This document shows, one piece after another, positions 17,802 to 24,913 of a stretch of 31,394 bases of DNA. Under the pieces are notes generated by a model. That model saw nothing but the letters and a program-made list of their open reading frames with translations, had not been told where the DNA came from and did no database searches. This DNA comes from a virus. Every line of letters begins with the position of its first letter. Position 1 is the stretch's first letter. The translations under genes were made by a program, and so were the position numbers. The stretch is from positions 1-31,394 of IMG/VR virus record IMGVR_UViG_3300006080_000008, one strand, 5' to 3'.

Positions 17802-18221
17802 TTGGCTGAAAATACATTTAAACTAAAGCGCGGACTCACCGCTGCGGCACCGGCCTTCACGTTTCGGCTGCCCGTGCCATATGACGTGATACAACTCCAG
17901 TTCCACCCGTTTACTGCGGTGCCTGCGGCAACGACGTCGGTCGTCGGTGACATCCTGACACTCGTCGCAATCGACGAGGACGGGGAAGAGGTTGCGCTGC
18001 CGGGCTCGCCATTTGCGCTTGAAACGGCTGATCACATCCTGCAATTCACATGGAAGGGCACAGCCATAAAGGCGACGATGACCTTTGCGGGAGGCACTAC
18101 CACGGTAACCGCGTGGGTGAAGGTGAAAACCTTTGAGGAGAGCCAAGGCGACCTCGACCGCATGACCGCGTACAAAGCGCCGCCCGCTGCCGCAACGATT
18201 GATTCTCTGTCTGGCGACTAG
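17802..18221 (+). CDS. Hypothetical small beta-rich virion protein, 139 aa
   Basis: The start is TTG 17802, supported by GGAGG at 17791-17795 with 6-base spacing; no ATG fits. The protein has alternating hydrophobic strands (VIQLQFHPFTAVP, ILTLVAIDEDGEEVAL, TMTFAGGTTTVTAWVKV) and no membrane segment, which suggests an immunoglobulin-like or similar beta-sandwich. The following gene starts immediately after its stop (TAGATG). It may be a fibre, head-fibre or decoration part, working with the lectin-like protein next door. The family is not recognised. Confidence 0.6.
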   Translation: MAENTFKLKRGLTAAAPAFTFRLPVPYDVIQLQFHPFTAVPAATTSVVGDILTLVAIDEDGEEVALPGSPFALETADHILQFTWKGTAIKATMTFAGGTTTVTAWVKVKTFEESQGDLDRMTAYKAPPAAATIDSLSGD

Positions 18222-19058
18222 ATGGTAAGGCGTCTAGTCCAGCGTGACGTGAAGCGCGAAACCCATAGGGACGCGCGCAGGATGGTTGCGGATGTGGGTG
18301 GTGGGGGTGGCGAGGCTGCCCCTCCCTTCAACGACGATCACTCCATCCTCTTCGATGGCTACTCAGAGAACATCACCGTAGCGCACCATGCCGATTTTGA
18401 TTTTGAGTACGACACGCCATTCTCCCTCTCCGCCTGGTCGAAGACCACGGACTGGGGCTCCCAGGGAATGATTGGGAAGATGAATAACGGTGCCGGAAGC
18501 GCGACAAATGGGTGGGCGATGGGCGTGTCAACCGGCACGTTTTACTTCTTCCTCGTGAACACGTGGACATCGCCCTCAACCGGCGGATACGTGTCCGGTT
18601 TCATAAACGACGGTGTATGGCGAAATTTTATCGTCACCTACGACGGCACCTCCGTCGTCTCGGGGTTTAAGATGTACACAAATGGCGTGTCTGGAACCGT
18701 CTCGAACTACCCATCAAATACGCTCGCCCTCAACAGCATGAAAAACACCGACCCAGTGCAACTTGGCAGCTGGTGGGGGGATTCCACGGCATACGGTTGG
18801 AACGGCAACTTGAACGACGTTGCGGTGTGGGATCGGGTGCTCACTGGCGCAGAGGCTACAGAGATTTACAACTCGGGTGACCCAGACGACTTACTCCAGC
18901 ACTCGGCCTCGTCGAGCCTCGTCGCCTACTGGACATTCGACGAAGCCGCAGACGACGCCACCGGGGGCACCGGGGTGATTACAGATAGAACCGGAAACGG
19001 CCACGATGGCACGCCCACGAACACCGAGGCGGGCGACATCGAGGAAGACGTCCCTTAA
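18222..19058 (+). CDS. LamG/concanavalin A-like lectin domain protein
   Basis: The start ATG directly follows the previous stop. A short basic N-terminus (MVRRLVQRDVKRETHRDARR) and a Gly linker lead to a LamG-like jelly-roll domain at about residues 35-225. Typical elements are ILFDGYSENITV, FSLSAWSKT, WRNFIVTYDGT, FKMYTNGV, and GWNGNLNDVAVWDRVLTGAEATEIYN. The tail (LVAYWTFDEAADDATGG...DRTGNGHDGT) is also common in LamG proteins, often opening a second domain that here is cut short. Phage LamG domains usually sit on fibres or capsid fibres and bind carbohydrates. The role here is adhesion to host or environmental glycans by inference. Confidence 0.75.
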   Translation: MVRRLVQRDVKRETHRDARRMVADVGGGGGEAAPPFNDDHSILFDGYSENITVAHHADFDFEYDTPFSLSAWSKTTDWGSQGMIGKMNNGAGSATNGWAMGVSTGTFYFFLVNTWTSPSTGGYVSGFINDGVWRNFIVTYDGTSVVSGFKMYTNGVSGTVSNYPSNTLALNSMKNTDPVQLGSWWGDSTAYGWNGNLNDVAVWDRVLTGAEATEIYNSGDPDDLLQHSASSSLVAYWTFDEAADDATGGTGVITDRTGNGHDGTPTNTEAGDIEEDVP

Positions 19059-19077
19059 GGGGGACAGGGGGGAAGTA

Positions 19078-19983
19078 ATGCTACCAATGAGCTACAACCT
19101 GCGCGCAAGCCGCCACCTGTGGAGCGTTGACGAACTGCCCCCCCAGTTGCGCGCATGCGACCCGTCGAGCCGCGCGTTTGCGCATGCCGTGCTTGGGTTC
19201 CAAAAAACACACTCGCTCGTGGCTGATGGCAAGCTAGGGCCGAACACCATCGCGGCTGTCCGTGCGCGTAGCGAACCCGCTTCGGGCTCTCCAGCTACAT
19301 TCCCAACTCCTACCGGCGACGTATCGGACAGCCGCATCCTCATCAATGGTGAGTATTATGACGTCCCTTTTAGCGTCACCCAGCACGAGCCTTTCAGTGG
19401 CCGCAAGCGAACCAAGAAGGTTAACACCGTTTTGGTTCACCAGTCGGTCACGTCCAGCGTCGCGACCACCGAGCGGGTGCTTAGGAAGAAAGGGCTGGGC
19501 GTGCACCTTATGATTGACGGTGACGGAAGCATCCACCAGTACGGTGATTTGGCCACACAGAAGCTCGCGCACGGCAACGAGCGTAACGGGTGCTCCATAG
19601 GGGTCGAGGTAATCAATCCCTACACCAAGGGCAAGAAACCTTGGGCGAAACCGGTGCCGTCCAAGACTGCGTGGAAGGGCAAGGAGGTGCTGGATACGGA
19701 CGAGCAGATGGTTTCGCTCGATGCGCTGTGCGCGTTCTTGTGCAGCCACAGCTTTCCGGGCAGTGCCAGTGTTGACATTGAACTGTCATTCCCAACCACC
19801 AAAAAAAGCGGCCCGAGCCGAGGTCATGCGGCGTGGTTCAATAACACCGTTGGTGGAATCATAGCCCACGGCCACCGTCCTTCCCGGTATCCTGCCGGGC
19901 ACAAGAAAGCGGGCACGAAGGTTAGGGGCGCGCACGCCGATGCACGCATGACGGTGTATCGTCTTTTGCAGAGGATGGCGTAG
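19078..19983 (+). CDS. Endolysin: N-acetylmuramoyl-L-alanine amidase with PG-binding-like N-terminus
   Basis: The start chosen is ATG 19078, after a purine-rich GGGGGGAAG; the frame extends upstream only into the previous gene. The 301-residue product has a peptidoglycan-binding-like segment (FQKTHSLVADGKLGPNT, about residues 41-57). An amidase_2-type domain follows from about residue 115: VNTVLVHQS (His121), LGVHLMIDGDGSIHQYGD (His143), a further His165 and CSIGVEVINPY (Glu177), with more histidines near the C-terminus (AHGHRP). These fit the zinc-binding and catalytic sites of the family. It would cut the amide bond between muramic acid and the peptide to lyse the host. A small membrane protein gene follows with one-base overlap. 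Confidence 0.8.
   Translation: MLPMSYNLRASRHLWSVDELPPQLRACDPSSRAFAHAVLGFQKTHSLVADGKLGPNTIAAVRARSEPASGSPATFPTPTGDVSDSRILINGEYYDVPFSVTQHEPFSGRKRTKKVNTVLVHQSVTSSVATTERVLRKKGLGVHLMIDGDGSIHQYGDLATQKLAHGNERNGCSIGVEVINPYTKGKKPWAKPVPSKTAWKGKEVLDTDEQMVSLDALCAFLCSHSFPGSASVDIELSFPTTKKSGPSRGHAAWFNNTVGGIIAHGHRPSRYPAGHKKAGTKVRGAHADARMTVYRLLQRMA
19772..19789. promoter_or_regulatory. One-mismatch palindromic site (intragenic)
   Basis: TTGACATTGAACTGTCAT inside the endolysin gene. Differs from the consensus only in the last base. The inner bases are close to those of the site at 27567-27584. Confidence 0.35.
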
Positions 19984-20252
19984 TGGCTAAGTGGCTAACC
20001 AATCATGCCCTGGCACTGTTCCTTGCCGCATGCTCGTCGATGTTGTGGATAGGCGGCGCGGTGTGGTGGACAGCGGTAACAGTTACAGAGGTGGAGGAGC
20101 GATCAGCGCGCAACGAGCACGCGCAAGCGAAGCACGAAGAGGGAAGCGGGCACAGTCAAACGCGCGAGCAGTTAGTTCGCATTGAGACAAGACAACAGGC
20201 AATCATTGAGAGGCTTGACGGTATCAAATCAGAAATGGTTAGGGGCCGCTAA
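19983..20252 (+). CDS. Small membrane protein with coiled coil (holin or spanin-like)
   Basis: The GTG start overlaps the endolysin stop by one base (TAGTG). The 89-residue product has one membrane segment at about residues 8-32 (ALALFLAACSSMLWIGGAVWW) followed by a charged helix (VEERSARNEHAQAKHEE... VRIETRQQAIIERLDGIKSE). One N-terminal membrane anchor plus a periplasmic coiled coil fits an i-spanin. A single-span holin is also possible. Position directly after the endolysin supports a lysis role. The choice between holin and spanin is open. Confidence 0.65.
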   Translation: MAKWLTNHALALFLAACSSMLWIGGAVWWTAVTVTEVEERSARNEHAQAKHEEGSGHSQTREQLVRIETRQQAIIERLDGIKSEMVRGR

Positions 20253-20253
20253 G

Positions 20254-20634
20254 GTGGCACACCCGAAGAAGATCAAGGCGGCGCAGGAGTTGGCTGGCGG
20301 CTACGCGCGCGGCACCGGGCCATTCCCCACCCAGCACCCGTACGTCTACAACAAGGATGGATCCACAAGCAACGTGCTCACGATTACGGTGGAGATGGAC
20401 GGCAAGCACTACGTTATCCCTTCGATGGTCGGCGGCAAAAAACTCTCAGGCACGGCGGCTGTGGCGGTCGCAAAGAAACACGGCTTAAAGAACTATCCTT
20501 CTTTTAGAACAGCGGCAGAGGCACTAACAGCCTCAAAGAAGCTACACGGAAAACAGCCACCCCCCCGAAGGGCGGCAATGCAAAAAGTTCTACGCAGGGG
20601 TAAGTTGGGCATTGAGGAAACGAGGGGGCGCTGA
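20254..20634 (+). CDS. Hypothetical phage protein with IPSMVGGK-type domain
   Basis: The start is GTG 20254, two bases after the previous stop; the frame is open upstream but overlaps the membrane protein gene. The 126-residue product includes HPYVYNKDGSTSNVLTITVE, then YVIPSMVGGKKLSG and YPSFRTAAEALTASKKLH. I recognise this order (a 'DGS...T.TVE..G..Y.IP...GGK.L' region, then an 'F.S...A...A' helix) as a recurring phage domain of unknown function, often met in late genes. No enzyme motif is visible. It ends with the TGATG overlap to the next gene. Confidence 0.6.
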   Translation: MAHPKKIKAAQELAGGYARGTGPFPTQHPYVYNKDGSTSNVLTITVEMDGKHYVIPSMVGGKKLSGTAAVAVAKKHGLKNYPSFRTAAEALTASKKLHGKQPPPRRAAMQKVLRRGKLGIEETRGR

Positions 20635-21620
20635 TGGATCCTAAAACACAAGCTGCGCTTGACCGATTGCTTGCACTTGTGACCAGTTCGGAAAACTTTC
20701 TCCGGGCAAGAACGGAAGCAAACCGTCCCCCGGTGAGGCAACCCGTGATGTTAAGGCAGGGTGCCGCGCCGAAGGGGGCGACGCTGATTTCGGAACTTGG
20801 AGTTGAGGGATACCTTAACTCACTCAAGAACCGACAGCACAACATTCAACCTGCGGTGAGGTTGCCACCAATCGCACAGCACGTGCGAAGCCTCCCGCCG
20901 GGGACGCAGACGACTATCTTCGATCCAGGCCGAGGGGTTGCTGGCAAACCCCTGCCACCGGGCCCGATTGAGGGCCCCGCGCCCACACCCTACGCACATA
21001 AGGGCTACGGCAGCCTCCGGCCAGGCGGGCCCATCGTTGACCCGAAAGGCCTGTGGCCTGCGTCGGGCGTGCCACCAACAGTACGCGGGGCTGCCCCCCC
21101 TGTGCCCAACCCACAATTTAAGAACTTCTCGTCCCAGGCGTTTGTGCCGACTCAGACAGATGTTGCGCTTCACGGTTACCGACCAACCCCGGCTGCCGCA
21201 ATACCGGAGTTGGCACCGGCCGGTCGATTCGGGCAGGCTATGGCTAAGCTTGCGCCCGCTGCAAGAATCTTGCAGCGGAGTTTGCCCGCCTTGGGGCTCG
21301 CTCACCCGATGCCGACCCTCGAAGGGGGCAGGATCGTTCCACCGGCCAGTGATCCACTGACTGATCAAGCGGTGGACTTGTTGACAAAGCCACGTCAAAC
21401 GCTCAGTGATGTGCCTCGCGCGTGGGAGGAGTTCTTCGGTGGCGCGAAGATGGGTGCGGATATCCTGAAGTCGCGGCTCTTCCCCCAACACAAACTTAGT
21501 GAGGGGTTGGATCCGGCGATGCTGGCGCGTGCTGCGAGGGAAAAGGCTAACCGACGACCCCAACCCACTCCACAACACAGCGTGCCGCCGTGGTGGCCGG
21601 GGGCTCAGGGGGGTCGCTAA
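20634..21620 (+). CDS. Pro-rich hypothetical protein, 328 aa
   Basis: ATG 20634 overlaps the previous stop by one base. Residues about 1-60 are helical. Residues 90-200 are rich in Pro and Gly (for example PLPPGPIEGPAPTPYA) and probably disordered. The remainder contains a helical Ala-rich piece and a charged C-terminal helix. No signal peptide or membrane segment is seen. I do not recognise the family. It lies in the lysis and late region, so it may be a virion part or a lysis accessory; the sequence does not decide. Confidence 0.55.
   Translation: MDPKTQAALDRLLALVTSSENFLRARTEANRPPVRQPVMLRQGAAPKGATLISELGVEGYLNSLKNRQHNIQPAVRLPPIAQHVRSLPPGTQTTIFDPGRGVAGKPLPPGPIEGPAPTPYAHKGYGSLRPGGPIVDPKGLWPASGVPPTVRGAAPPVPNPQFKNFSSQAFVPTQTDVALHGYRPTPAAAIPELAPAGRFGQAMAKLAPAARILQRSLPALGLAHPMPTLEGGRIVPPASDPLTDQAVDLLTKPRQTLSDVPRAWEEFFGGAKMGADILKSRLFPQHKLSEGLDPAMLARAAREKANRRPQPTPQHSVPPWWPGAQGGR
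21381..21398. promoter_or_regulatory. Palindromic site TTGAC-N8-GTCAA (intragenic)
   Basis: An exact copy (TTGACAAAGCCACGTCAA) within the Pro-rich gene, about 1.2 kb before the next exact copy at 22603. Confidence 0.6.
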
Positions 21621-21757
21621 TGCAGTACAAACAACGACAACGCACCGCAAAAAAACCAAAGGTTCCGCCAAAACGGGGCACAAAGTACGGTACAGTGACG
21701 CAAAGCGCTGCGAGTGTCGCGAAGAAACGCAGCAGGAGGCGAGCCAGTGGCTACTAG
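21620..21757 (+). CDS. Very small, strongly basic protein, 45 aa
   Basis: An ATG overlaps the previous stop by one base (TAATG) and opens a 45-codon frame ending TAG at 21755-21757. It is strongly basic: many Lys and Arg, including AKKPKVPPKR and KKRSRRR. It overlaps the start of the following membrane protein by 11 bases; that gene's AGGAGG lies inside this frame. The composition suggests nucleic acid binding, but such a short basic frame could also be an accidental reading of a leader. The one-base start/stop overlap, used repeatedly in this operon, is the main support. Confidence 0.4.
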   Translation: MQYKQRQRTAKKPKVPPKRGTKYGTVTQSAASVAKKRSRRRASGY

Positions 21758-22103
21758 AAAACCAAAACCCCTTTACAAGAGCCTAACCGTCCAATCAGCG
21801 TGCCTCTTGGCGCTGTTGATCGTCGGTCGCGCGTTCTTTCCCGAGCAGTTAACCGATGAGTTGTTTAAAACCCTACTTGCTGTTTTTGGCTTGGGTGGTG
21901 CGATTGGCTTGCGGCGCGCCCTTCCGGTGCTGCTCCTATGTTTGCTGCCGTTGGGGTTCACGCACTGCGGCCCGACGATGTGCGACAAGGCGTCGATTGT
22001 GATCACCAACCACCCGACGATGCCTAAGCCTGCGGGCACAGTGTCAGTCAAGTGCGACGGCAAGAACAAGGCAGTGGTGGTGGCGAAAGAGGTGTTGAAG
22101 TGA
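21747..22103 (+). CDS. Membrane protein with Cys-containing tail, holin-like
   Basis: The start is GTG 21747, 7 bases after AGGAGG (21734-21739). The 118-residue product begins with a basic KPKPLYKSL segment, then hydrophobic spans at about residues 12-31 (VQSACLLALLIVGRAFF) and 41-56 (LFKTLLAVFGLGGAIGL), then another at about 59-74 (ALPVLLLCLLPLGF), followed by a Cys-containing tail. Two spans with a basic start fit a small holin. The third span followed by THC looks vaguely like a lipoprotein signal, but the lipobox is poor. The gene overlaps the next start (GTGA). Holin is the better guess. Confidence 0.5.
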   Translation: MATRKPKPLYKSLTVQSACLLALLIVGRAFFPEQLTDELFKTLLAVFGLGGAIGLRRALPVLLLCLLPLGFTHCGPTMCDKASIVITNHPTMPKPAGTVSVKCDGKNKAVVVAKEVLK

Positions 22104-22312
22104 CGCCGGAACAGGTCGTAGCAGTGCTCGTTGCGTCGCTGACCTCGCACGCGAACCAGCACCTACCGGACTACGTTAAGGATCAGTGGGTCATCGCGCT
22201 GGGAGATGTGCTGGGCTCCGGTGTTACGCTTGCGTGGGCTGAGATTATCAAGAACCTGACGGTGGCCGAGCTTGAGGCAAACACCGTGGAAATTAGAGAT
22301 GAGAGGAAATAG
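22100..22312 (+). CDS. Hypothetical small protein, 70 aa
   Basis: The start is GTG 22100, overlapping the previous stop (GTGA), with GAAAGAGG upstream. The product is a compact, mostly helical protein: TPEQVVAVLVASLTSH, DYVKDQWVIALGDVLGSG and AEIIKNLTVAELEANTVE. No membrane span is convincing. The family is not recognised. It is part of the late or lysis block by position. Confidence 0.5.
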   Translation: MTPEQVVAVLVASLTSHANQHLPDYVKDQWVIALGDVLGSGVTLAWAEIIKNLTVAELEANTVEIRDERK

Positions 22313-22314
22313 CT

Positions 22315-22572
22315 ATGCCTGATTTTGCTGGTGGTCCTGGTCCTGGTCCCCCCGGTCCTCCTGGTCCCCCTGGTCCTGGTGGTCCTGGTGGTCCTGACGT
22401 GTCTCAGATCGTGGAGGCTCTCCGTTCGCTGCCGCCTGATGCCTTGATGATGATCCTGCGTGAGCTGGGTGCTGCCGTTGGTGGGCCTGAGATGGGTGGT
22501 GGGCCCGGTCCCGGATCTGGCGATTTAGTTAGTGCGGCGAAGACGCGAGCGGGCCGAGGGTTGGAAGCGTAA
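22315..22572 (+). CDS. Small collagen-like (Gly-Pro repeat) protein, 85 aa
   Basis: ATG 22315 follows GAGAGGAAA. Residues about 6-27 are a run of Gly-Pro-rich triplets (GPGPPGPPGPPGPGG). A helical block (VSQIVEALRSLPPDALMMILRELG) follows, then a second Gly/Pro stretch. Collagen-like repeats occur in some phage fibres, where they form trimeric rods, but this one is very short. The repeats are coded mainly by GGT, GGC, CCT and CCC, with more GGT and CCT than neighbouring genes. It is the last rightward gene before the convergent block. Confidence 0.6.
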   Translation: MPDFAGGPGPGPPGPPGPPGPGGPGGPDVSQIVEALRSLPPDALMMILRELGAAVGGPEMGGGPGPGSGDLVSAAKTRAGRGLEA

Positions 22573-22582
22573 CGTTTGTTAC
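22569..22582. other. Short inverted repeat between convergent genes
   Basis: GTAAC-GTTT-GTTAC forms a 5-base-pair stem across the 10-base gap between the last rightward gene and the ATPase gene. There is no T run, so it is a weak terminator candidate at best. Confidence 0.3.
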
Positions 22583-23335
22583 CTAAAGCAGCGGCTGTTC
22601 CTTTGACGCTTCACTGTCAACCTTCTCTTTCTTGCTTGGTTTGCTCGGCTTCGCGCCTTCGTGCATGGCTGAAGCGAACTCGCGGTAGCTCATTGGCAGC
22701 GTAGCAGGGAGGATGCCGCTGCGGTCGCCTGCTTCGATTACGCTTGTTCGCTGGCACCATAGTTGCCGCTGGCCCCCATCGTCCACGCCTGCGAACATCA
22801 CAATGTCCGACCGACCCAGCACAATGTCGCGCGCGCGACCCGTTAGCGTTGGTCGAATCACCATCGTTCGCGCCTGTGTGTTGTCAAGGAACTCTTCGCG
22901 GCTGTGTGACAGCATCCACACGCCGAGCTTCGTTCGGCAGAGGTCGTTCACGAACTTCTCAAACGCATAATTGATTCGCCCCCACACCTGGCGCGGGTCG
23001 CGGGCTTCGGTCGGGTGGCCAATGTTCATTTGGTCGCACATGTGCGCCATGCACAACTTATGCGCCTGGTCGATTGTGTCCACGATCACCGTTGTAAACG
23101 TGTGCTTGCCTGCGATCAGCTCACGCACTGCCTTTTGTAGCGTCTCCCAGTTGGTGCAGTCTAAGCGGTGCGTGTCGAGTGCGTTCAGCCCCGCTTCGGT
23201 GGCTAGGAACACGCCCCCCTTGATGCGGCTGGCAGTGGTCGACTTCCCGATCTTCGGAGGTCCGTAGAGGGTGACTATCTGGCGGTCTGGGTCGATGAAT
23301 CTTTTCGTTTGTTTTGTGGGGAGTATTCCCATCAT
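22583..23335 (-). CDS. Sak4-like AAA ATPase (single-strand annealing/recombination)
   Basis: This 250-residue protein has a clear Walker A, GPPKIGKST (residues 25-33), and a Walker B-like TVIVDTID (about residues 82-89). It lacks a long N-terminal domain and ends in a Lys/Glu/Ser tail. Size, motif spacing and layout fit the RecA-like phage ATPases of the Sak4 type, which act with single-strand DNA-binding proteins in recombination. Its start overlaps the nuclease gene's stop by four bases (ATGA), so the two are coupled. A second start codon lies one codon downstream. A palindromic site sits within its last codons. Confidence 0.75.
   Translation of the reverse strand: MMGILPTKQTKRFIDPDRQIVTLYGPPKIGKSTTASRIKGGVFLATEAGLNALDTHRLDCTNWETLQKAVRELIAGKHTFTTVIVDTIDQAHKLCMAHMCDQMNIGHPTEARDPRQVWGRINYAFEKFVNDLCRTKLGVWMLSHSREEFLDNTQARTMVIRPTLTGRARDIVLGRSDIVMFAGVDDGGQRQLWCQRTSVIEAGDRSGILPATLPMSYREFASAMHEGAKPSKPSKKEKVDSEASKEQPLL
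22603..22620. promoter_or_regulatory. Palindromic site TTGAC-N8-GTCAA near a convergent junction
   Basis: An exact copy (TTGACGCTTCACTGTCAA) in the last codons of the ATPase gene, 31 bases from the end of the rightward operon. A road-block to converging transcription is possible but is inference. Confidence 0.6.
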
Positions 23336-24294
23336 GTCCTCGCGGTTAGTTCTTGGTTTGGGGATGACTCAATATAATGGTTTTGCCTGACGACTGGGGA
23401 GAAGTCGGACGAGCAGAGTTTGTAGAACCGGCACGCACCGTGGTACTTGAAGCAAAAGTCTGGGTTTTGGTAGTACGCAGGGTCGCCCACTTGCGCGGCT
23501 TCGAGCATTTGATTTTTGAGTGCCCATACTTCGCGGTTCATTTGCAAGATGCGGCTTGGGTTGTACGTTATGTGCGTACGTTCGTAACGCTCTTCTTTCG
23601 CATGGTCTTCGAGCAGCCGCGCAAGGAACGCGTCTCGCGGTTCAAGTTTGGTCTTGCCGGTGGGGTTCATGCCGCGCCTGCGGAGGTCGGACTTTTGAAT
23701 GATGTCGAAGATAACCCCGACGATCTCAATGCCCAGCGCGCGCGACGCGTGCTCAATGTACCAGGCCGCCTGGAAGTTTGACCATAATCTGTCACGACGG
23801 TAGGCCGATGCTGAGATCTTCGACACGGTTTTGTGCTCAACGAGCCAGTACTCGCCTTCGTGCTTCACTAGCAGGTCAAGTTTGCCGCCCAAGTGGAGCT
23901 TGCGAGCACTGCGGCCACTATCAGGGTTGACTAGCGGGGACTCCCACTCCTGCTCCACGCTGACGACTTCCCAAGGGTCATACTTGCGCGGGTACTTGCG
24001 GAAGTAGCCTTCGAGCGCAGCTATTACGTAGAGGTCATAGCTGCGCCCGAAAAGCGATATCCGTTCTTCCTCTGCCTCGAAGCGCGCCTGCACCTTGTCG
24101 AATATCTCCGCTGCGGCCATCCCGTTGAACCATTGTTCAAGGCCCCAATGGACGATACCCCCAAAGTGCAGAGGTTGAGAGATTGCGCGCGGCTCGATTG
24201 CCTCGACGTTCCGCCAGTACCACAGACGTCGGCAATTGCGGAAGTCGCACACCTGTGAATAGGTGAGCTTTTTTTTCTGCACCCCGTTGGACAT
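23332..24294 (-). CDS. Cas4/RecB-like PD-(D/E)XK nuclease with cysteine cluster
   Basis: This 320-residue protein carries the family signature: a conserved His49 (FGGIVHWGLE), Asp140 in GGKLDLLV, and Glu153-x-Lys155 in WLVEHKT, followed by a Gln/Tyr helix (NFQAAWYIEHA). Cys16 near the N-terminus plus three cysteines near the C-terminus (C-x6-C-x5-C in DFCFKYHGACRFYKLC) match the iron-sulphur cluster of Cas4- and AddB-type nucleases. It probably resects DNA ends for the ATPase encoded just downstream in the same operon. It is an isolated phage nuclease, not part of a CRISPR locus. A -10-like TAGAGT and -35-like TTGACG lie just upstream of its ATG. Confidence 0.8.
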   Translation of the reverse strand: MSNGVQKKKLTYSQVCDFRNCRRLWYWRNVEAIEPRAISQPLHFGGIVHWGLEQWFNGMAAAEIFDKVQARFEAEEERISLFGRSYDLYVIAALEGYFRKYPRKYDPWEVVSVEQEWESPLVNPDSGRSARKLHLGGKLDLLVKHEGEYWLVEHKTVSKISASAYRRDRLWSNFQAAWYIEHASRALGIEIVGVIFDIIQKSDLRRRGMNPTGKTKLEPRDAFLARLLEDHAKEERYERTHITYNPSRILQMNREVWALKNQMLEAAQVGDPAYYQNPDFCFKYHGACRFYKLCSSDFSPVVRQNHYIESSPNQELTART

Positions 24295-24299
24295 GCGGT

Positions 24300-24328
24300 A
24301 CTCTATCGTGGAACGACTTGACCGTCAA
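24300..24328 (-). promoter_or_regulatory. Leftward promoter candidate for the nuclease-ATPase operon
   Basis: On the minus strand TTGACG (24323-24328) and TAGAGT (24300-24305) are 17 bases apart. Transcription would begin almost at the ATG (24294), giving a leaderless or nearly leaderless message. The -35 overlaps the palindromic site at 24318-24335. Confidence 0.4.
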
Positions 24329-24335
24329 CCGTCAA
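24318..24335. promoter_or_regulatory. Palindromic site TTGAC-N8-GTCAA in a divergent gap
   Basis: An exact copy whose spacer contains an extra GTCAA half site, giving GTCAACC-GTCAAC side by side. It lies in the 59-base gap between the divergent nuclease gene and the rightward gene at 24354, where a bound repressor could control both. Confidence 0.65.
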
Positions 24336-24353
24336 CATGCAAGGTTGTTACAC

Positions 24354-24581
24354 ATGGGAAAAACGCAAGGGAATAACGTCACGATATACGACATAGAGGT
24401 GCCTGAGCGCGACGAAATGAAGTTCCTGGTGCTCTTTCCAAACGGGGAGCGCATGTGGTACGCCCGCGCCTTGGTGCGTGACGGGGAGATCAGCTTCCAC
24501 GTTGACAAGGGGCGCAAGACAATCACCATCACCCGGAGTAGGCTTCCTGATGTGGTGCTTGAGGAATGCGGAGGTGATTGA
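24354..24581 (+). CDS. Hypothetical small protein, 75 aa
   Basis: The start is ATG 24354, with AAGG at 24341-24344 upstream; a TTG at 24318 is in frame but lies inside the palindromic site. The product is beta-rich (NVTIYDIEVPERDEMKFLVLF, EISFHVDKGRKTITITRS) and compact. Its stop overlaps the next start by one base, so it is coupled with the small nuclease. The family is not recognised. Confidence 0.55.
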   Translation: MGKTQGNNVTIYDIEVPERDEMKFLVLFPNGERMWYARALVRDGEISFHVDKGRKTITITRSRLPDVVLEECGGD

Positions 24582-24913
24582 TGGGCAAGATGCAGCGTGA
24601 CAAGGGGGCAGGTTGGGAGCGGGACGTCGCGCGCCGGTTGCGCGATGTGATGCCTGGCTGCGACGCAAAGCGTGGCTTCCAGACTCGCGGCGGCGCTGCC
24701 GAGTGTGCGGATGTGACGGCTGGCCCGCTTCACATTGAGTGTAAGGTGGGGAAGCGACCACCCGTGCGCGCGGCGCTACTGACTGCGACAACGACGTGCC
24801 CAAAGGGAATGATCCCCGTGGCCGTTATCAAGGAAGATCGCAAGCCACCCTATGTGGTGCTGCTGTTGGATGACTTTGAGGATTTCTTAAAGGAGTGGTG
24901 GGAGCGGCGCTAG
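24581..24913 (+). CDS. PD-(D/E)XK nuclease, Holliday-junction-resolvase-like
   Basis: The start is ATG 24581, after a near-perfect GGAGGTGA (24570-24577); a TTG one codon before is less likely. The 110-residue protein opens with RDKGAGWERDVARRLRD (Glu13), then RGFQTRGGAAECADV (Asp44), then HIECKVGKR (Glu53-x-Lys55), and ends with PVAVIKEDRKPPYVVLLLDDF. That order (E, D, ExK, then a hydrophobic strand) fits small phage resolvase or VRR-NUC-like nucleases. It probably resolves branched DNA, working with the nearby nuclease and ATPase. Its TAG stop and the convergent gene's stop share the CTAG at 24910-24913. Confidence 0.7.
   Translation: MGKMQRDKGAGWERDVARRLRDVMPGCDAKRGFQTRGGAAECADVTAGPLHIECKVGKRPPVRAALLTATTTCPKGMIPVAVIKEDRKPPYVVLLLDDFEDFLKEWWERR

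Noticed and set aside
20820-21683. 287-codon - frame opposite the Pro-rich gene
   Set aside because: It lies antisense to a well-placed gene, is Arg/Trp/Cys-rich in composition and lacks a start site. It is a shadow.
23332-24294. CRISPR-associated Cas4
   Set aside because: The nuclease has Cas4-like motifs, but no repeats or other cas genes are present; phages often carry such nucleases alone.
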